Below are positions 1 to 12,418 of a stretch of 64,000 nt of DNA, piece after piece. Source of the stretch: Immersiella caudata (lineage: Eukaryota; Ascomycota; Sordariomycetes; Sordariales; Lasiosphaeriaceae). The notes beneath the pieces were generated by a model. That model did not search any database. It saw only the letters and a list, made by a program, of their open reading frames with translations, and was not told the DNA's origin. The stretch covers positions 1,860,001-1,924,000 of the forward strand of contig JAULSU010000006.1 of NCBI GenBank assembly GCA_030512335.1, in the 5' to 3' direction. The position numbers and the translations under genes were made by a program. How positions within the stretch are numbered: the stretch's first letter is position 1; each line of letters begins with the position of its first letter.

Positions 1-2122
1 GGACAGAGACCCGACCCCGGACCGACGGTGGGTGTGGTAGGGACGTCATCGGCATCGGAACCTCCAGGGAGAACAATTCGATTTCCCGATGAGTTGCCAC
101 CCGCAGCGTCTCTTTCGCACGCTTAGGTGAATAAGTCGGCGCGGTTGCAAGACGCGTTTTGCTTGGCCCCCAGACGTGGAATGCTGTCTGCCAACCAGCG
201 GGGCCGCCCAGGTCCTTCTATTCAGCCGGAATAGCGCAGGGGCGGCATCGGAGTGTGTGCGCGCCAGCGAGTTATTCCGTGATGATGTCGGGAGCGTGGC
301 GTGCATGGATTATTTTTACCGATGCATTCAACTCTACGCGTTGGAAGGTTGCAATGGCGAAGTCTAGTGGGCCGCGAGGTCATTGGGAAGTCTGCCTGCG
401 AATACATATGGAAGCCGGTAGCCATAACAGGTGCTGCCTCAACAAATCCCTGTTTTATCTGTTCGAGGAGTCATTGAAGCGGTGCGACATGACCGATTGG
501 ATGATATCGTATTCATGCAATGCCGACGGGCGACGAACTGCACCGCAGAACCCGAACACACCTAGCTGTCCTGAGGTTACGTGTTCCGTAGGCCAGGCTG
601 GCGCGTCCCTGGCCAAAGGCGTGCGTGAGGGTGTGAACCCGGAGGCTCCGGTCGCAGGTGACTGCCAATCGCCAGGCTCCGTGTGCTTCCGTTATCTGCA
701 ACGCGAGGTGCCTGGCAGGCTTGACTGAGGTTCTTTTCCCATTGACCACGCTTCTTGCTGCGCATTCCTGGTATCAACGATGCAGGCTGATAATGCAAAC
801 CGTAAGCTCACCGTTAGTTGTAACGGCCAGCCAGACACCCGAGCATGACTGGCAATCAGTCTAGGGAAAACGGAGGCGGGTGCACCCTATCTTTTGAGTG
901 ACCGTCCGATGAGTTTAACGGCCCGAGGCCCCAGCCGCTCGGTAGCAGACAGGCAGGGCTAGAAGTCAGTGGACTTGAGATAGGAGGAAGCTGGCAGGTT
1001 GTCGCCCCCGCTGAGGAACCGCACTGCTAGCGATAGCTCGGTGGGGCTGTGCTCGCTGGCTCGAGAGGCAGCGGGGTTGATGCGCCATCTGGCTGCACAG
1101 GAAGACGCCGAGAGAACAGACGTGAGGTGTTGACTGGGGACGGACGGAATCCGGCCACCGACTAACAACAGGCGAAATTTCGCCGAGCTTCAGCGCACCA
1201 GATCTTCGCCCATGGCAAACAGGGTTAGTACATGGTGGCAGGTGTAGGTTCGAATGGTCGATGAAAGTTTTCAGCGACGTTTGAATATCCAAAAAGACCG
1301 CCTACAGTGCAACGACGGTAGTTAGAAGTTTGAAGTGATCAATGTGGTGACGGTGAAATCCAGGCCCCATTCCCATGGCCCGGTGGGATAGATGACGAGT
1401 GTGGGACCTCTGCGATGCCCTTTTTGAGACGCAGTTGAGGGACCAGAGGAGCACGTACCACCACCTCCACTTTGGGGGCAGGGAAACAACGGGGCACTTG
1501 ACACACCTGCTAACCAGTCGACGCTCGACGCATTCAAAGCGGTTCGCTGTTTGTCGTCAGCTCTCGTATTTCTGCATTGGAGCCTCTGGCTCGTCCTCTT
1601 CCATACACTCCCTCACTGGCCAAATCGAGGCGATATCGCCTTTCCTGCAAGCCCCGATATCCGGATAATACCGCCGATTCGTTGGCCAATTGGGGGCCGC
1701 CATCCTTCCGTCGAACTGACCGCCTTGCGCACGACGAACCCCCTGCACGATCCCCAACCGTTGACTTCACCATAACCACGTTTTCAATCGCGAACTGGGT
1801 GCTGTTTCGATTCGGCCTTCTACGCACTCGCTGCGCCGTCGATTCCGGAGCCCATTCCCTTCCGTCGAACCTGTTACCACGCTTCCGTACTGAATCAGCT
1901 CGACGGGCCCTGCGATCTCCGTCCCCACAGGCGAAGAGATACACCCAGCCCCCAGTGACCCCACGGGAGTCGACACACGCGACTGGAGCCGAGGACAAGT
2001 GGTCCTAATACACCAAGCAAGGCCAGCTTGGCCGACGAGAGGGTTTGAGGGCTATCTGGAGGACGACAATCCCTGGATCGTATCGCGCGTCCGAACTCCG
2101 CCGACCGCATCGGCTCTCCACG
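1..2122. other. Upstream region without a recognisable gene
   Basis: Only short overlapping reading frames with no family signature are present. The last few hundred bases, roughly 1550-2122, are pyrimidine-rich and probably hold the promoter and 5' leader of the Mga2-like gene that follows. No tRNA, repeat or transposon was recognised. Confidence 0.5.
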
Positions 2123-5100
2123 ATGTCTACAATGGCCGACGACGGGACGTCGGAGGATTTATTTTTCTTTACCGACCCTACTTTCGGGTCTCTCGACTCC
2201 ACTAGCGCTCTTGACTCTACCGAGTTTATGTTTGGGGAGGATTCCTCCGTCCCGGGAGACTATGGCATGGAAAGCATGATCGGCTTACCTCACGGATTGC
2301 CAGAACCAGAGACAGCTCATGCCTCTCCTTCGACGGCGTTTGCCTCTCCAAATCAGCAATCTAGTCCTAACAGCTCCGGGGGGTCGCAATCGGATGGGTC
2401 ATCTAGAAGGGCAGGGGGGAATTCGTCGCACACGAGCGTTCAGGGCGACTGCATTATGGCGAACGATCCACCAGAAGTCAAGTCGGAATGGGCTTCGGAC
2501 CTTGACCTGGTGCCCTTTGAGGGCAGTGCTGGTGTCAGCCTCGCGAACATCGAGGGCATGGTGGGTTTCGACCCTTTGCCAGATGCCATGCCGAATATAA
2601 ATAGCCCACTCAACGCATTCGCTGGACCGGGGAACCTACAACAAAATGGGACCGCTGAGCCTCTTGCACCACACTCGACGGCAACCCCGCCTTATATGTT
2701 TGGAGCCGGCAGCGGCACCTACGCGGCTGGAAATAACTTTCAGTATAGCAAAGGAGGCACGGCAAACACGTCGCGGGACGTGTCTCCTTCATTGGGGTTG
2801 AAGAACGACTACTCGCGAACCGGACGGCAGCCGCTTGATTTCGAGTTCACCAGTGTATCCCGCATTCCTGTTCAGGGAAGTTGGCTCGGAAACATCCCGA
2901 TGCAATCCGGGATACCTTTACAGCCACAGCCGTATCCCATCACAGGCCCGCAAAATCACGCATCGCAGCCAACTTTGTTCACTATCGGCGCAATCCCTCC
3001 CAAGTCGAGGGTTGAAACGCAAATTCCCATTTTATTCACCGTATCTTCGTTACCCGCCGGGGTCACAAAGCTTCATCTACCAACTCATACGGTCAGCAAG
3101 GCGAAGCTACTCCAGCGACCAACCCCTGAGCCGTCACGAGATATGCTTGAGTTGCACGCAATTCTTGTATGCAGCAGCGCAATGATATACGAGGACAAGA
3201 AAAGGGAGGTGTTGGATCGGGCCCGTCAAGTTGCATCCCGCGGCAGGGCTCCTTCGGCTTTGACGGGAAACAACGACGACCAGAACAGCAATCAGCGACA
3301 GGATAGTCCATCACCACAGGACGGTGGTGACGTCAACATCTGTGCTGGCTGTGTTGTTCGCGAGAGAAAACGGGCCGGGCGTAAGAAACTCAAGAAACCA
3401 GAAGACGAGCATCTGTGGCAGCAGGATGAGAGGCGGAGAGTCATCGTCTTCAACACGAATGAAGTCAAAGATTGGGTGGAGCCACCATCACAACCGCCTC
3501 CCATCTCCAGCCCCAAGGAGGTCCAGAACAAATATCAGTTCCAAATCGGCGAAATCCAGAAGCATCAAGGCCGTCAGGTGCATCAAATATACGCGCCCAT
3601 GAGAATCGCATGCTACTGCCGTCACCACTCCGAGAAGATTGGTTTCCAAGTCATATTCACCCTGACAGACTGGCTGAATAGGGTTGTCGCTCAGGCTGTG
3701 TCAGACTCTATCATGATAACGGATGATCACAAAACCCCTGTCGCGGGGTCGAACAGCGAGTCCAGCATGGGGTTGGCAAATCGGCCTGCTCCAAAACGGG
3801 GCCTGTCTACCACTGGTCTTGGTCAGGTCACACCAGCTGAGCAATCTCAACCTGGCGCCACATTGTTGACCCCCCCGAGTGCATCTCGACCCATATCACC
3901 ATTGGATGCAGGTCCTTCGACGAAGAAGCGCAAATCAAGTACGGGCAAACTGCCAATGGGGCTGGTCATGACACCAGCCGTTACCCCTCAGCAACCGGGC
4001 TCACGCCTTCCACGTTCTAACATGGCTTCTGCATCTACCTCGCCGACAGTACCAACTTCTTCGCTGGGCTTGATGTATCCTTCAGGCCCTGCACTGCCAA
4101 TGTTCGACATCAACACATTTGCTCCTGCTCCCCAGACAGGCCTGCCCGGATCATTCCCCAACAGCTCGCCCTCCCCACGCAGTGGTCAACGAGTTCTTTC
4201 TCCGTCGAGCACCAGCCCACTATCTCGTTCCGGCGACGCGGACATGAGCATATACTCCGCACCAGTCTCAAGGCGACAGAGTCGCGCGCCTAGCCCAAGC
4301 GGCCCTAGAGCCGCGTCTCAAGCGAGCCTGGATCCAATGCTACCCGAGTTCAACGAGCTGGGAATAGCCCGTCCAGGCCCTTATTTGGACATGTCCTCGC
4401 CGCCCCAGGATCTCGGCCAAGGACATGCTCAGTCCATGGCTATAGGCGAAGCACAAATGCGCACTGGCGGCGCCGGGCTGCTGGCACAGTCTCGGCAGGC
4501 TGCGACGCCGCAATCGCAGGCCACTATCCACAAGATTGTGCCTAACCAAGGGTCGAAGAATGGTGGAATGGAGGTTACGCTGCTAGGTGCCGGGTTCCAA
4601 AACGGTATGGAAGTTATGTTTGGCGATACCAGGGCTACTACAACAACGTTCTGGGGACAAAGTTGCCTGGTTGCCCTTGTTCCGCCATCTCCTGAGGCGC
4701 GTACCGTGAATGTCACCATCAAGGACCAGATACCCCTCTACCAGCAACAACACCATCTCTTCACTTACATCGATGATGATGAGCACTTGTTGATGAGGAC
4801 TGCCCTCGCCATTCTCGCAAATAAGGCAAACGGTCAAGTAAACGACGTCCGCGACATCGCACGCAAGCTAATCGATAGCAACGGGAGCCTGTCAAGTCTT
4901 CGCGAATCCGGACCCAACGGCAATGCCGGCGGATCAGGACACAACAGTCGCGGAATGGAGTCGAACCTTGAATCCCAGCTTCTGAAGGTGCTGTGGTTGA
5001 TCGAGCATGATAAAAGCCCACATGAGGCAAGGCTCAGTCTTAGGAGGACAGCGACAGGTCAGACGATGTTGCACCTTGCCTCCTCGTTGGGCCTGGTCCG

Positions 5101-6447
5101 CTTTGCTGAGCAACTGCTCAAACTCAACACGCACGTTGATAAACACAACGCATTGGTGGACATGCGCGACAGAGGTGGCTATACATCATTGCATCTCGCG
5201 GCCCTCAACAGCCATACAGAGATGGTGAAACTTCTGATTCATTGGAAAGCGGATTCCTCAATACGTTCCCTGTCGGGGTTGACCGCCGCCGATCTTGCAC
5301 GATCTGAGACCGTTCTTCGAGCACTCGAAGAGCCTGCAGGGCCCCGGAACACTGGAACGTTGAGCGCCGTCGGCAGCACTTCGAGCCTCCGATCTCTCCT
5401 AGAGCACACAGCAACAACGACGATGCTTCCTCAGCAGGTCTTGAGCGATGCGCTCGGATCCGACGAGGAGAGTCTGGAGTATTCGTCAATCCATGACTCT
5501 GACGAAGAGGGAAGCTTGAGTGGCGACTTTGACGAAGACCGATTCCCTCTAATTACAACCAGGTCGGGCAGCACCGTCGGGGAGGTAGATGTCGACAATT
5601 CTCAGCAGGGACGTTTCAAGTCACCCATGACTCTCGTCAGAGAACAGTTTGGCTACCCATTCCAACAGCTCGCCCAACAAATGCAATTCGCACAGCAGAT
5701 GCAGCCACTCCAGCAGCTTCAACAGGCTCTGCGACAACTCCCACAGATGCCCTATATCCCGCAAATGCCCAACATGCCCAACATGCTTCCAGAGCAGGCA
5801 GAGCAGGTTCTGGCCCGTCTTTCAGCAATGGCGGCGAATCAGTTTGGGCAACTCAAGTCCGCATCGTCTGAGCCGCCCCCTTCGTACGAGGAAGTCTGCC
5901 CGGAGAGAGGTGACGAGGCGGAGACGAAGGAAGCCTCAGCTGCACGGGCAGCGCTCGAGGCGGAGGGCGATGCCAAATATGCCGCGCTGTTCGACGCCGC
6001 AGAAACCGACGCCGAGAGCAGCACCGCGTCGTCGCCGCCATTGTCGACGACAGATGACAACGCCGAGGAAATCGACAACCAAAATTTGCCCACGTTACTT
6101 CAGATTGGACGAAAGAACGCGATCACGAAGGAGCAGCAAGAAAACCTGAGAACTATGCATGCTATGAAGTTGAAGGGGCTGGGGTCGGATCGAAAGCTGT
6201 TTTTCATCTGGGTATGTCTCTCCACCTGTGACTGACTCGCCGATACTAATACTGCTGGCTTTAGATTCCTCTGCTTGTTGCAGTTATGTGTCTCATGCTT
6301 TATAATAAGATTCCATTCTTGTTTGCAGCTGCAAAAGAGACCTTCTGGGCGACACTCAACAACGCCCAAGAGGAGCTCCAGCAGGTGCTTAGGCCAACAA
6401 TGGCCGCTGTTCAGACCGTTCAGGGTCGAGTCGCTGGGGTGTACTAG
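2123..6447 (+). CDS. mga2: Mga2/Spt23-type ER-anchored transcription factor (IPT + ankyrin)
   Basis: Homologue of yeast Mga2/Spt23, ER-tethered activators released by ubiquitin- and proteasome-dependent processing to switch on fatty-acid desaturase genes. Two exons, 2123-6211 and 6265-6447, give about 1423 residues. The intron (GTATGT...TTAG, with TACTAAT just upstream of the acceptor) is needed to reach the C-terminal membrane segment. In order: a long disordered N-terminal half, a conserved block near residues 300-550, an IPT/TIG fold at about 800-871 (VTLLGAGFQNGMEVMFGD), ankyrin repeats at about 980-1060 (TMLHLASSLG, TSLHLAALNS), a Gln/Met-rich linker, a PPSY motif at 1252-1255, and a hydrophobic helix near 1360-1387 before a short tail. 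The start is the ATG at 2123 (MSTMADDG); an in-frame ATG at 2045 would add 26 residues that do not look conserved. Domain order and the C-terminal anchor make the family call firm; the exact start is uncertain. Confidence 0.92.
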
Positions 6448-7819
6448 AGCCCCAAGGATAAGCTTCGAGGGTAGCCTCGACCTCGGCTTCGCACTTCACA
6501 AAATTCGCTGGGTCGGTTACGCGACATATAGCACGCAGGTGTTAATATTTGGGATTTGCTACGATAGGGAAAGGATGGGAGGAGGCAGGATTTTGTCAAG
6601 CTCAGGGCAACAGACGATTTCGGGACATCCCCGGCAAATGGGTACAACGGGTTGGTGGACATGGTGCGGCGCAAGGTTTAGCGATTCTTCGTGGCTGTGA
6701 GAACTGCTCTCCCGGAGTTTGAGGAGAGCTTTGCTTGTATGCTTAGTAGAGCGGACGAGCAAGGGGGACGGGGAGAGCACTTAGTCTTGCTGTGTGCTAG
6801 ATCGCGGGGATAGCAAGGATGGTGGAGGACTGGGTATGGAAGGGAGTTGATCTTTTTGGAATGCAGCTTGATCTGTGTCAATGTATCGTTATTATATATA
6901 GAGAGGAGGTGTGTGTTCAGTCAGCGTGGCGTTGCGTGACACACTCTTGGGGGCTACTTCGGTAGTAACGATCGTTCTGATGATGTTCAATTTTCGTCCG
7001 TGTCTAAACGGCTGCTGTATGTGGATTGTTTTTTGGCGGCTGGTGATGCTATTCCACCTTGCGGAGCGTCTTTGGCTTAACGCGATTTAGCCTGATGCTA
7101 CATCAAACTCCACCTGTTTGTGTTGATTAGAGGAGAACAAGAGGCAGTCCCATCTACTCGGGTACACCTGCAGATACATCACATCTCCAACTTAACAGAC
7201 CTCTTCAGAAAACTCCAATACAAGTTCACTTGCGCCACCAGACATGAACTCCTCCTAGCCACGCTGACGACCAACATAATAACAACCGCATCTGGTATTC
7301 CCTACATGTGTTTATACAGCGTACATAGAACACACAAGACACATCATCTTTATGGGATCCCAACCAAAACGCAAACATCCCAAAGCCATGAAAGACATTA
7401 CGCCATTCCCGGCCGTCCGTTCGTCCCGCGCCATTCGTTCGTTCATCTCGCGTCATGGCATGACATGAATTCATCGATCGTGAAAGTGAGAAAAAGAATT
7501 GCCGTCCGTTCCCCTTTTTCGCGTCCGGTAGTTTGTTCCATACTGAGCGTTGTGAAATATTCCTCCCAGACTGTCCACTGTATTGTGTCGTGCTGTGACC
7601 CGCTGGGCCTGTCGTCCTTTTTGCCCCTCAATAGAGGAGAAAGGGAGAGATTTCGCTCCGGCCAGCATGTAATCCGCGCCGTATCCCATCCGTCCCTTCG
7701 CGCCAATAACATGTCATCATCTTGAAAGAGATGAGAATGTGTGAAACAAACACAAACTCGCCGACATAACTTCATAATGAGGACATTAAAGCATCAGAAG
7801 TAGATAAGCTCCGTGCTCT
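6448..7819. other. Convergent 3' intergenic region
   Basis: Spacer between the 3' ends of the Mga2-like gene (+) and the next gene (-). It holds AT-rich tracts (for example around 6885-6905) that suit 3' UTRs and polyadenylation sites. No coding sequence is supported. Confidence 0.5.
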
Positions 7820-9397
7820 TCACCAGACCTGTACCGCATTCTCGACGTCCTCGCCTACCCCAGAGTCTCTCATCTTTATATCCTCCCTGGCTGGCCCTCC
7901 AAAGGGCGAGACCAGCGCCGCAGGAATTCTGGGGACACCCGGGATGCCGCGGTTTGCGTCGGGGACGACGGACAGCGGCTCACCAAAGCGTTTCCGTTGC
8001 GGGTAATGAAAGTTTGCAGGTGCCAACGCGGTTGTGGGGATTGACATGCGTTCCGGGGAACGTGAACGTCGCTCAGGCGAGTCAACAAGCATTGCGTCCT
8101 CAACGAGAGGAATGGCGAACACTGGCGGGTTCATGCTCAGAGGGTTGGGCGTGATGTCACGGCGTGGCGCGGCTGCAGGAAGAGGCGCCGTTGCGGCAGG
8201 CGAGCGTGGACGGCGCCGAGCAATGTTGAGGTTCCCAAAGCTGATAACCGCGGTCAAACCGCGGCCACGTGTGCTACGTGGGGGGTATTTGGACTTGGTG
8301 AGCTTGGTTGGTGTCCGCTGGGGTGCGGGACCTTCGGTGTCAGTTGAGACGGCGGACATGACGCTCATGACTGTGGGGGCATTTGACGATGTCGAAGGAC
8401 GTCCCTTGAAAGGGTTGGTAAGAGCCGGCGTTGGGCCCGTCAGCTCGGTGGACACGCGCGAGGCCGAACGCCGAAGTTTCTTCACCAGCTTGCGAGCGCC
8501 TGTCTCGCCACTGCCCTTGGTGCTTTCACTGTCTCCATCAAGAGGTGCCGGGCCGCGCTTGGTCCCGCGTTGGGGAGATACAACCTCGTCCACTGCTGTT
8601 GCTGGTCGACGAGGCGGCGGTGGAGGACATGTGGAGCTCGGAAGCTCGGCAGCTGTTGGAGACTTTGTTGAAGAGTAAGGTACAGCCGAGAAAGAGACCG
8701 GCGGGTGCTTGCGCGACGAGGCCTGTTTGTGTGCCGCAAAACTCATAGGCGGAGGGCCCATTGATGTTGTTGTGGTCGTTGGCCTGGCATCGCTGTGCGA
8801 CATGGTTGTCCGGAGCGGGTGCCTTGTACCCTGTATGGCATGCGAATCGAAGAAGCCAGAGGCAACTAGGTTCTTGTAACTCTCCATAACCTCCTCTCGG
8901 CTCGGATATGCCGCTGGTGGTGCGGACATCTTCTCATTCCTCATTGGGTTCGGCGCGGTTGCGGCCCGGCCGCTTTCCTTGTCACTCATGCGTGGAATAT
9001 TCCCCGAGGATCGCGACCTCGTCAAATGGAACCTCTCCTTCACCCCATCCCAGAATCCTCCCTTGCGCGACGACTCCTGCTTCTGGGGCGCCTGCGCTTG
9101 TGCAGAGCGGTTGTTGTCGTTATTGTGGTGGTGGTGGTGGTAGTAGTGCCCCGCGCTGCTCACAGGTCGCAACGGCTTTGGACGATCAGCCTCGTAAAAC
9201 TGTTGCTCGTAAGCAGCAGCGTCACCAGCGCCCAGGAAGCTGGGAGGAGGTGCGGCCGACGCGCGATCGTTCATGGAGCCTTCGACAAAACGGCTTTGCG
9301 CCACGACAGGAACGGCGCGCGATGTCGACGCCGGTTGCTGATCCTGCTGCGCCGCGCCGCCTTCGGGCCACGGTACTTTCCGGCTGCGGGTTGCCAT
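7820..9397 (-). CDS. Disordered Ser/Pro/Arg-rich protein of unknown function
   Basis: A single uninterrupted frame of 525 residues starting at the ATG at 9397 and ending with TGA at 7820. I do not recognise a family. Composition is low-complexity: Ser, Pro, Arg and Ala rich, with a His/Asn run (YYHHHHHNND) near residue 90 and several basic RSRSP- or KKLRR-like patches. Two segments look more ordered and possibly conserved: around residues 165-200 (EEVMESYKNLVASGFFDSH) and around 370-400 (RGRGLTAVISFGNLNIARR). There is no signal peptide or membrane helix. Serine-proline sites and basic patches suggest a phosphorylated nuclear or cytoskeletal protein, but that is inference. The length of the open frame and its protein-like bias support a real gene; an undetected 5' exon cannot be excluded. 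Confidence 0.7.
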   Translation of the reverse strand: MATRSRKVPWPEGGAAQQDQQPASTSRAVPVVAQSRFVEGSMNDRASAAPPPSFLGAGDAAAYEQQFYEADRPKPLRPVSSAGHYYHHHHHNNDNNRSAQAQAPQKQESSRKGGFWDGVKERFHLTRSRSSGNIPRMSDKESGRAATAPNPMRNEKMSAPPAAYPSREEVMESYKNLVASGFFDSHAIQGTRHPLRTTMSHSDARPTTTTTSMGPPPMSFAAHKQASSRKHPPVSFSAVPYSSTKSPTAAELPSSTCPPPPPRRPATAVDEVVSPQRGTKRGPAPLDGDSESTKGSGETGARKLVKKLRRSASRVSTELTGPTPALTNPFKGRPSTSSNAPTVMSVMSAVSTDTEGPAPQRTPTKLTKSKYPPRSTRGRGLTAVISFGNLNIARRRPRSPAATAPLPAAAPRRDITPNPLSMNPPVFAIPLVEDAMLVDSPERRSRSPERMSIPTTALAPANFHYPQRKRFGEPLSVVPDANRGIPGVPRIPAALVSPFGGPAREDIKMRDSGVGEDVENAVQVW

Positions 9398-10709
9398 GAC
9401 GGGTCCCGCGCTGAATCTAGGGCATCAACTGCTGGTAGTGGTAGTGCTGGGACCGAAGAGTCGGGTGAGGACCTTGAGAAATTCGAGAAACCCGCCAGTG
9501 TTTATCCCCACCCACTTAAAACCGTGTGGGGTTGTTTAGTATGAGCAGCGCCCAAACAAAAATCCGCGGCGCAAACGTTTTGTTATGACGGGTTTATCTG
9601 AAATAATATCAAACTTCCCCGGAATTCGTGACAGCTGTTCGAGTCTTGTAGGAAGAAAGGAATCTTGGACGTGGCTTGTTTAGATGAAGGAGAGGGGATG
9701 TGGGCTGGTTCGCGTGGCCGCGTCTGCAGGAGGCGCGACCCAGCAACGGTTCGCGAAGTCCCCTTAGCCAGTGCGGGAGGAGGCTTGGCACCTGCGCACC
9801 ATCTTACAAGTCGACAGCATCCACCCAGAGCTTGCAAGTTTCCAGATGCGCGACCGGGGAATGTATTTGGAACGTCTTGCAGGCTGCCATGGCTCACGAG
9901 TAGCCATAAAGTATATTCCAATCTCATCAATGTCTTTCAGTCTCGCCAACGCTTTGCTGTCTAGGAAGAACTGGGTGTTGGCGACGTTGGCGTCTGGTCG
10001 CACGGTGTAAATGGACCATGTTTCCCGGCTGGGTCGACGACCAACCACAGCTCATCGTTTGAGTGTTTCAACCCAACATGGACCAGCAACCACATCGGTT
10101 CAGGTCCAGCTCCCTGGACCTTAACTTACACGGACCGCCCAGATACACAAGCCCGCAGCAAAGCTCACAGCATCAAATCGAGAGTTGTTTCAAATAACAG
10201 TAATAATATTGCGTAGACTGATCGACGTCCATCAATCGATCAGATATGCTAGTGCGCATTGCCCTCACCTCTCTCTCATTCATTGAAATCAAATCTCTCC
10301 CTCCCAAGCCAAGTTCCCCAATCCCACAAATGGAGCTGGTCGATCCGTCAGAGCATGGCATTTACCAGTTAGAAGTGTCTTCTAGAAAAATAAGGAAAAC
10401 AAGGCGGTGATGTGCACTTTTGTTGACATGAATAAAACAGCAAGGAGTGACCAAGGAAAGAAGAGCTCGTCTGCGAGAGAATGTCGGTCGGGGCTGGTCC
10501 CCAGCCCGTTAAAAAACAAAGAAAACAGAAGCACGAAATGCCATCGCGAGGTCGTAGGTATATACAGTATCCAGAGCAGGATACAACAGCATACAACACC
10601 AGCATCAAACATGGATCTCCCCGACGCCATCCGCCGGGGGACCGGAGCCACCAACTCCACAACACCTAGCCCACAAGCAGCATCAAGCATTCGAGGTTCA
10701 GAAGACAGA
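9398..10709. other. Intergenic region between the 525-residue gene and veA
   Basis: Holds the promoter of the minus-strand gene to the left and the 3' end of veA to the right. Only short random frames occur. No RNA gene or repeat seen. Confidence 0.45.
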
Positions 10710-12418
10710 TCAGTCGCGTTCGTCAGGCGGGTTTGCGTACACGAGATGCCCAGCCGCACGCCTATACCACATCTTGTTTCCGCTAGCGTCCTCTGCGTTA
10801 CCAGGTTCACGAGCACCGTCCTGCAATCGGTGCGTGTCCTCTGGTTTAAAAGACTCTTCGCGACTGCGTTTTGTCCCGGCATATTGCGGCGGCGGTGGCC
10901 GGTTTGATGGAAGAGCGCTGAGAGGTGGAAGGGTGTTCGAGGGTGGCCTGCCGACCGTGGGGCTGGGGATCGGCATCGGAAGACGCGCAGCAAGATCACG
11001 CGGGATGTCGAGGGGAGGAAGTGCCGCAGGTTTTGATGTCAAGTGACCTCCATGAGGAGCTGCCTGCGGCTGCATCGAGGGCGGGAAGTTGATCGGCGGC
11101 AAAGTGACGCTGGAAGCAGAACCACGGTGCTCATGGCCGCTCTCGCGACGTGGCGGGGGACCGATCGGGGCGTACGGCTGCGGTGGCGCTCTCTCCGCGC
11201 TGTAAGATGGTTGGGTCGGCGCCGGCGGGGGCGGGGGCGGAGGCGGGAGATACGACTGCTGGCCGGGGTACTGAGCGTTCTGGCTCGGGGGGTATACCGG
11301 CGAGGCAGGGACAGAAGGCGGCTGCTGCGAGTATGCTTGCGGCTGAGGGGTGTATTGAGGGTTCGAGTTTCCACCAAGGAATTGAAGGTGGCCACCGGCC
11401 GAGGTAGGCTGGGCAGAATATTGCGGAGGGTAGTCGGCAATTGAGGGTCGGCGTTGCGGGTCGCCAGGATAGGGGGTTCGCTCGGCACTGCCGCTCATTG
11501 ACCGTGCCCGGTTGTTGAACGGATCAGGGCGGTCGGGAGTCGCGGTCCTCCTCCTGTTCGGGTATTCGGGCTCGCCGTTATCGTAATCATTCCCACCCTT
11601 TCCATCACGACGTCTCATACGCACATCACGACGGATGCGGACGCGGCATCCCTGCTCGGCAACTGTTCGGCTCAACGCTGTGCTCTCCGTCAAGCCCGGG
11701 AATTTCTTGGCGCTGTAGACGACGAAGTCCTGCGACTTCACCTCCATCCGGAAATCGAACGAGCCACCGGTAGCGGGGTTCGTGTCCTGGGCCGCGGCCT
11801 TGTTGTCGCCTGTGATCAGGTCCTTGTCGTCGTCCTCCTTGGTCTCCTCGTAAAGGTTGAAGGTCAGCTTGTAACGGCCTTCGTGTCTCACTGAGAGATC
11901 GGGGAACAGAAAGTACCCAGCCTCCTGGGGTCGATCGAGATAAGCCATGCCAGACACTGGCATGCCCGTCAGCACCGGCGGGCTGTTGGCCGCAGGGGTC
12001 TGGACGCGACCGTGAGCCATGACGCGGGCATGTTCCAGCGTAGCGTAAAGGAAGAAGTTAGCATTGTAGATGAAGGTGATGTCCTTATTCTGTGCCCGCT
12101 CCCAAGTATCACCTTCGTAGATTCGCAGCTCTACGACGGGAGGCGGGTCAACAGGACGACGATCAGCCGAGGCTGGACATGATGTTAGTGACGTTGGTCG
12201 GCAATCGCGATACACGACACAGTCCACTTACACTTGGGTCCGGAGCCGCAAGCTCTGGCGCGTTCGGGCTGCTGGATGACTTTGAGGCAATACCAGAGCA
12301 TCCGCTTGCCCCTCGTCACGCGTTGCACGATGTGAGGGTGGTTTGCATCGTTGTCATGGGCAGAGGCGGGAATGGCGGCGATTGTATGGGCCGACGCCGC
12401 GAGGACGGGTGCTCCCAT
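10710..12418 (-). CDS. veA: VeA, velvet-complex developmental regulator
   Basis: Velvet-domain regulator that, with VelB and LaeA, couples light to sexual development and secondary metabolism and shuttles into the nucleus. Two exons on the minus strand: 12418-12232 and 12172-10710, with a 59-nt intron (GTAAGT...TCCAG), give 549 residues, close to known VeA lengths. The velvet fold runs from about residue 33 to 260 and shows hallmark stretches: QQPERARACGSGPKSSADRR spanning the splice junction, RPVDPPPVVELRI, NANFFLYATLEHAR, LTGMPVSGMAYLDRP and FPDLSVRHEGRY. The C-terminal half is Pro/Gln-rich and disordered, including a run of eight or so prolines. An in-frame TGA lies 9 nt upstream of the chosen ATG, which supports the start. 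The N-terminus has RGKRMLWYCLKV where many VeA proteins have a KKLTY-type sequence. Identification is firm. Confidence 0.95.

Noticed and set aside
159..728. 189-codon plus-strand frame near the left edge
   Set aside because: Cys/Arg/Ser-rich random sequence with competing frames; no family resemblance.
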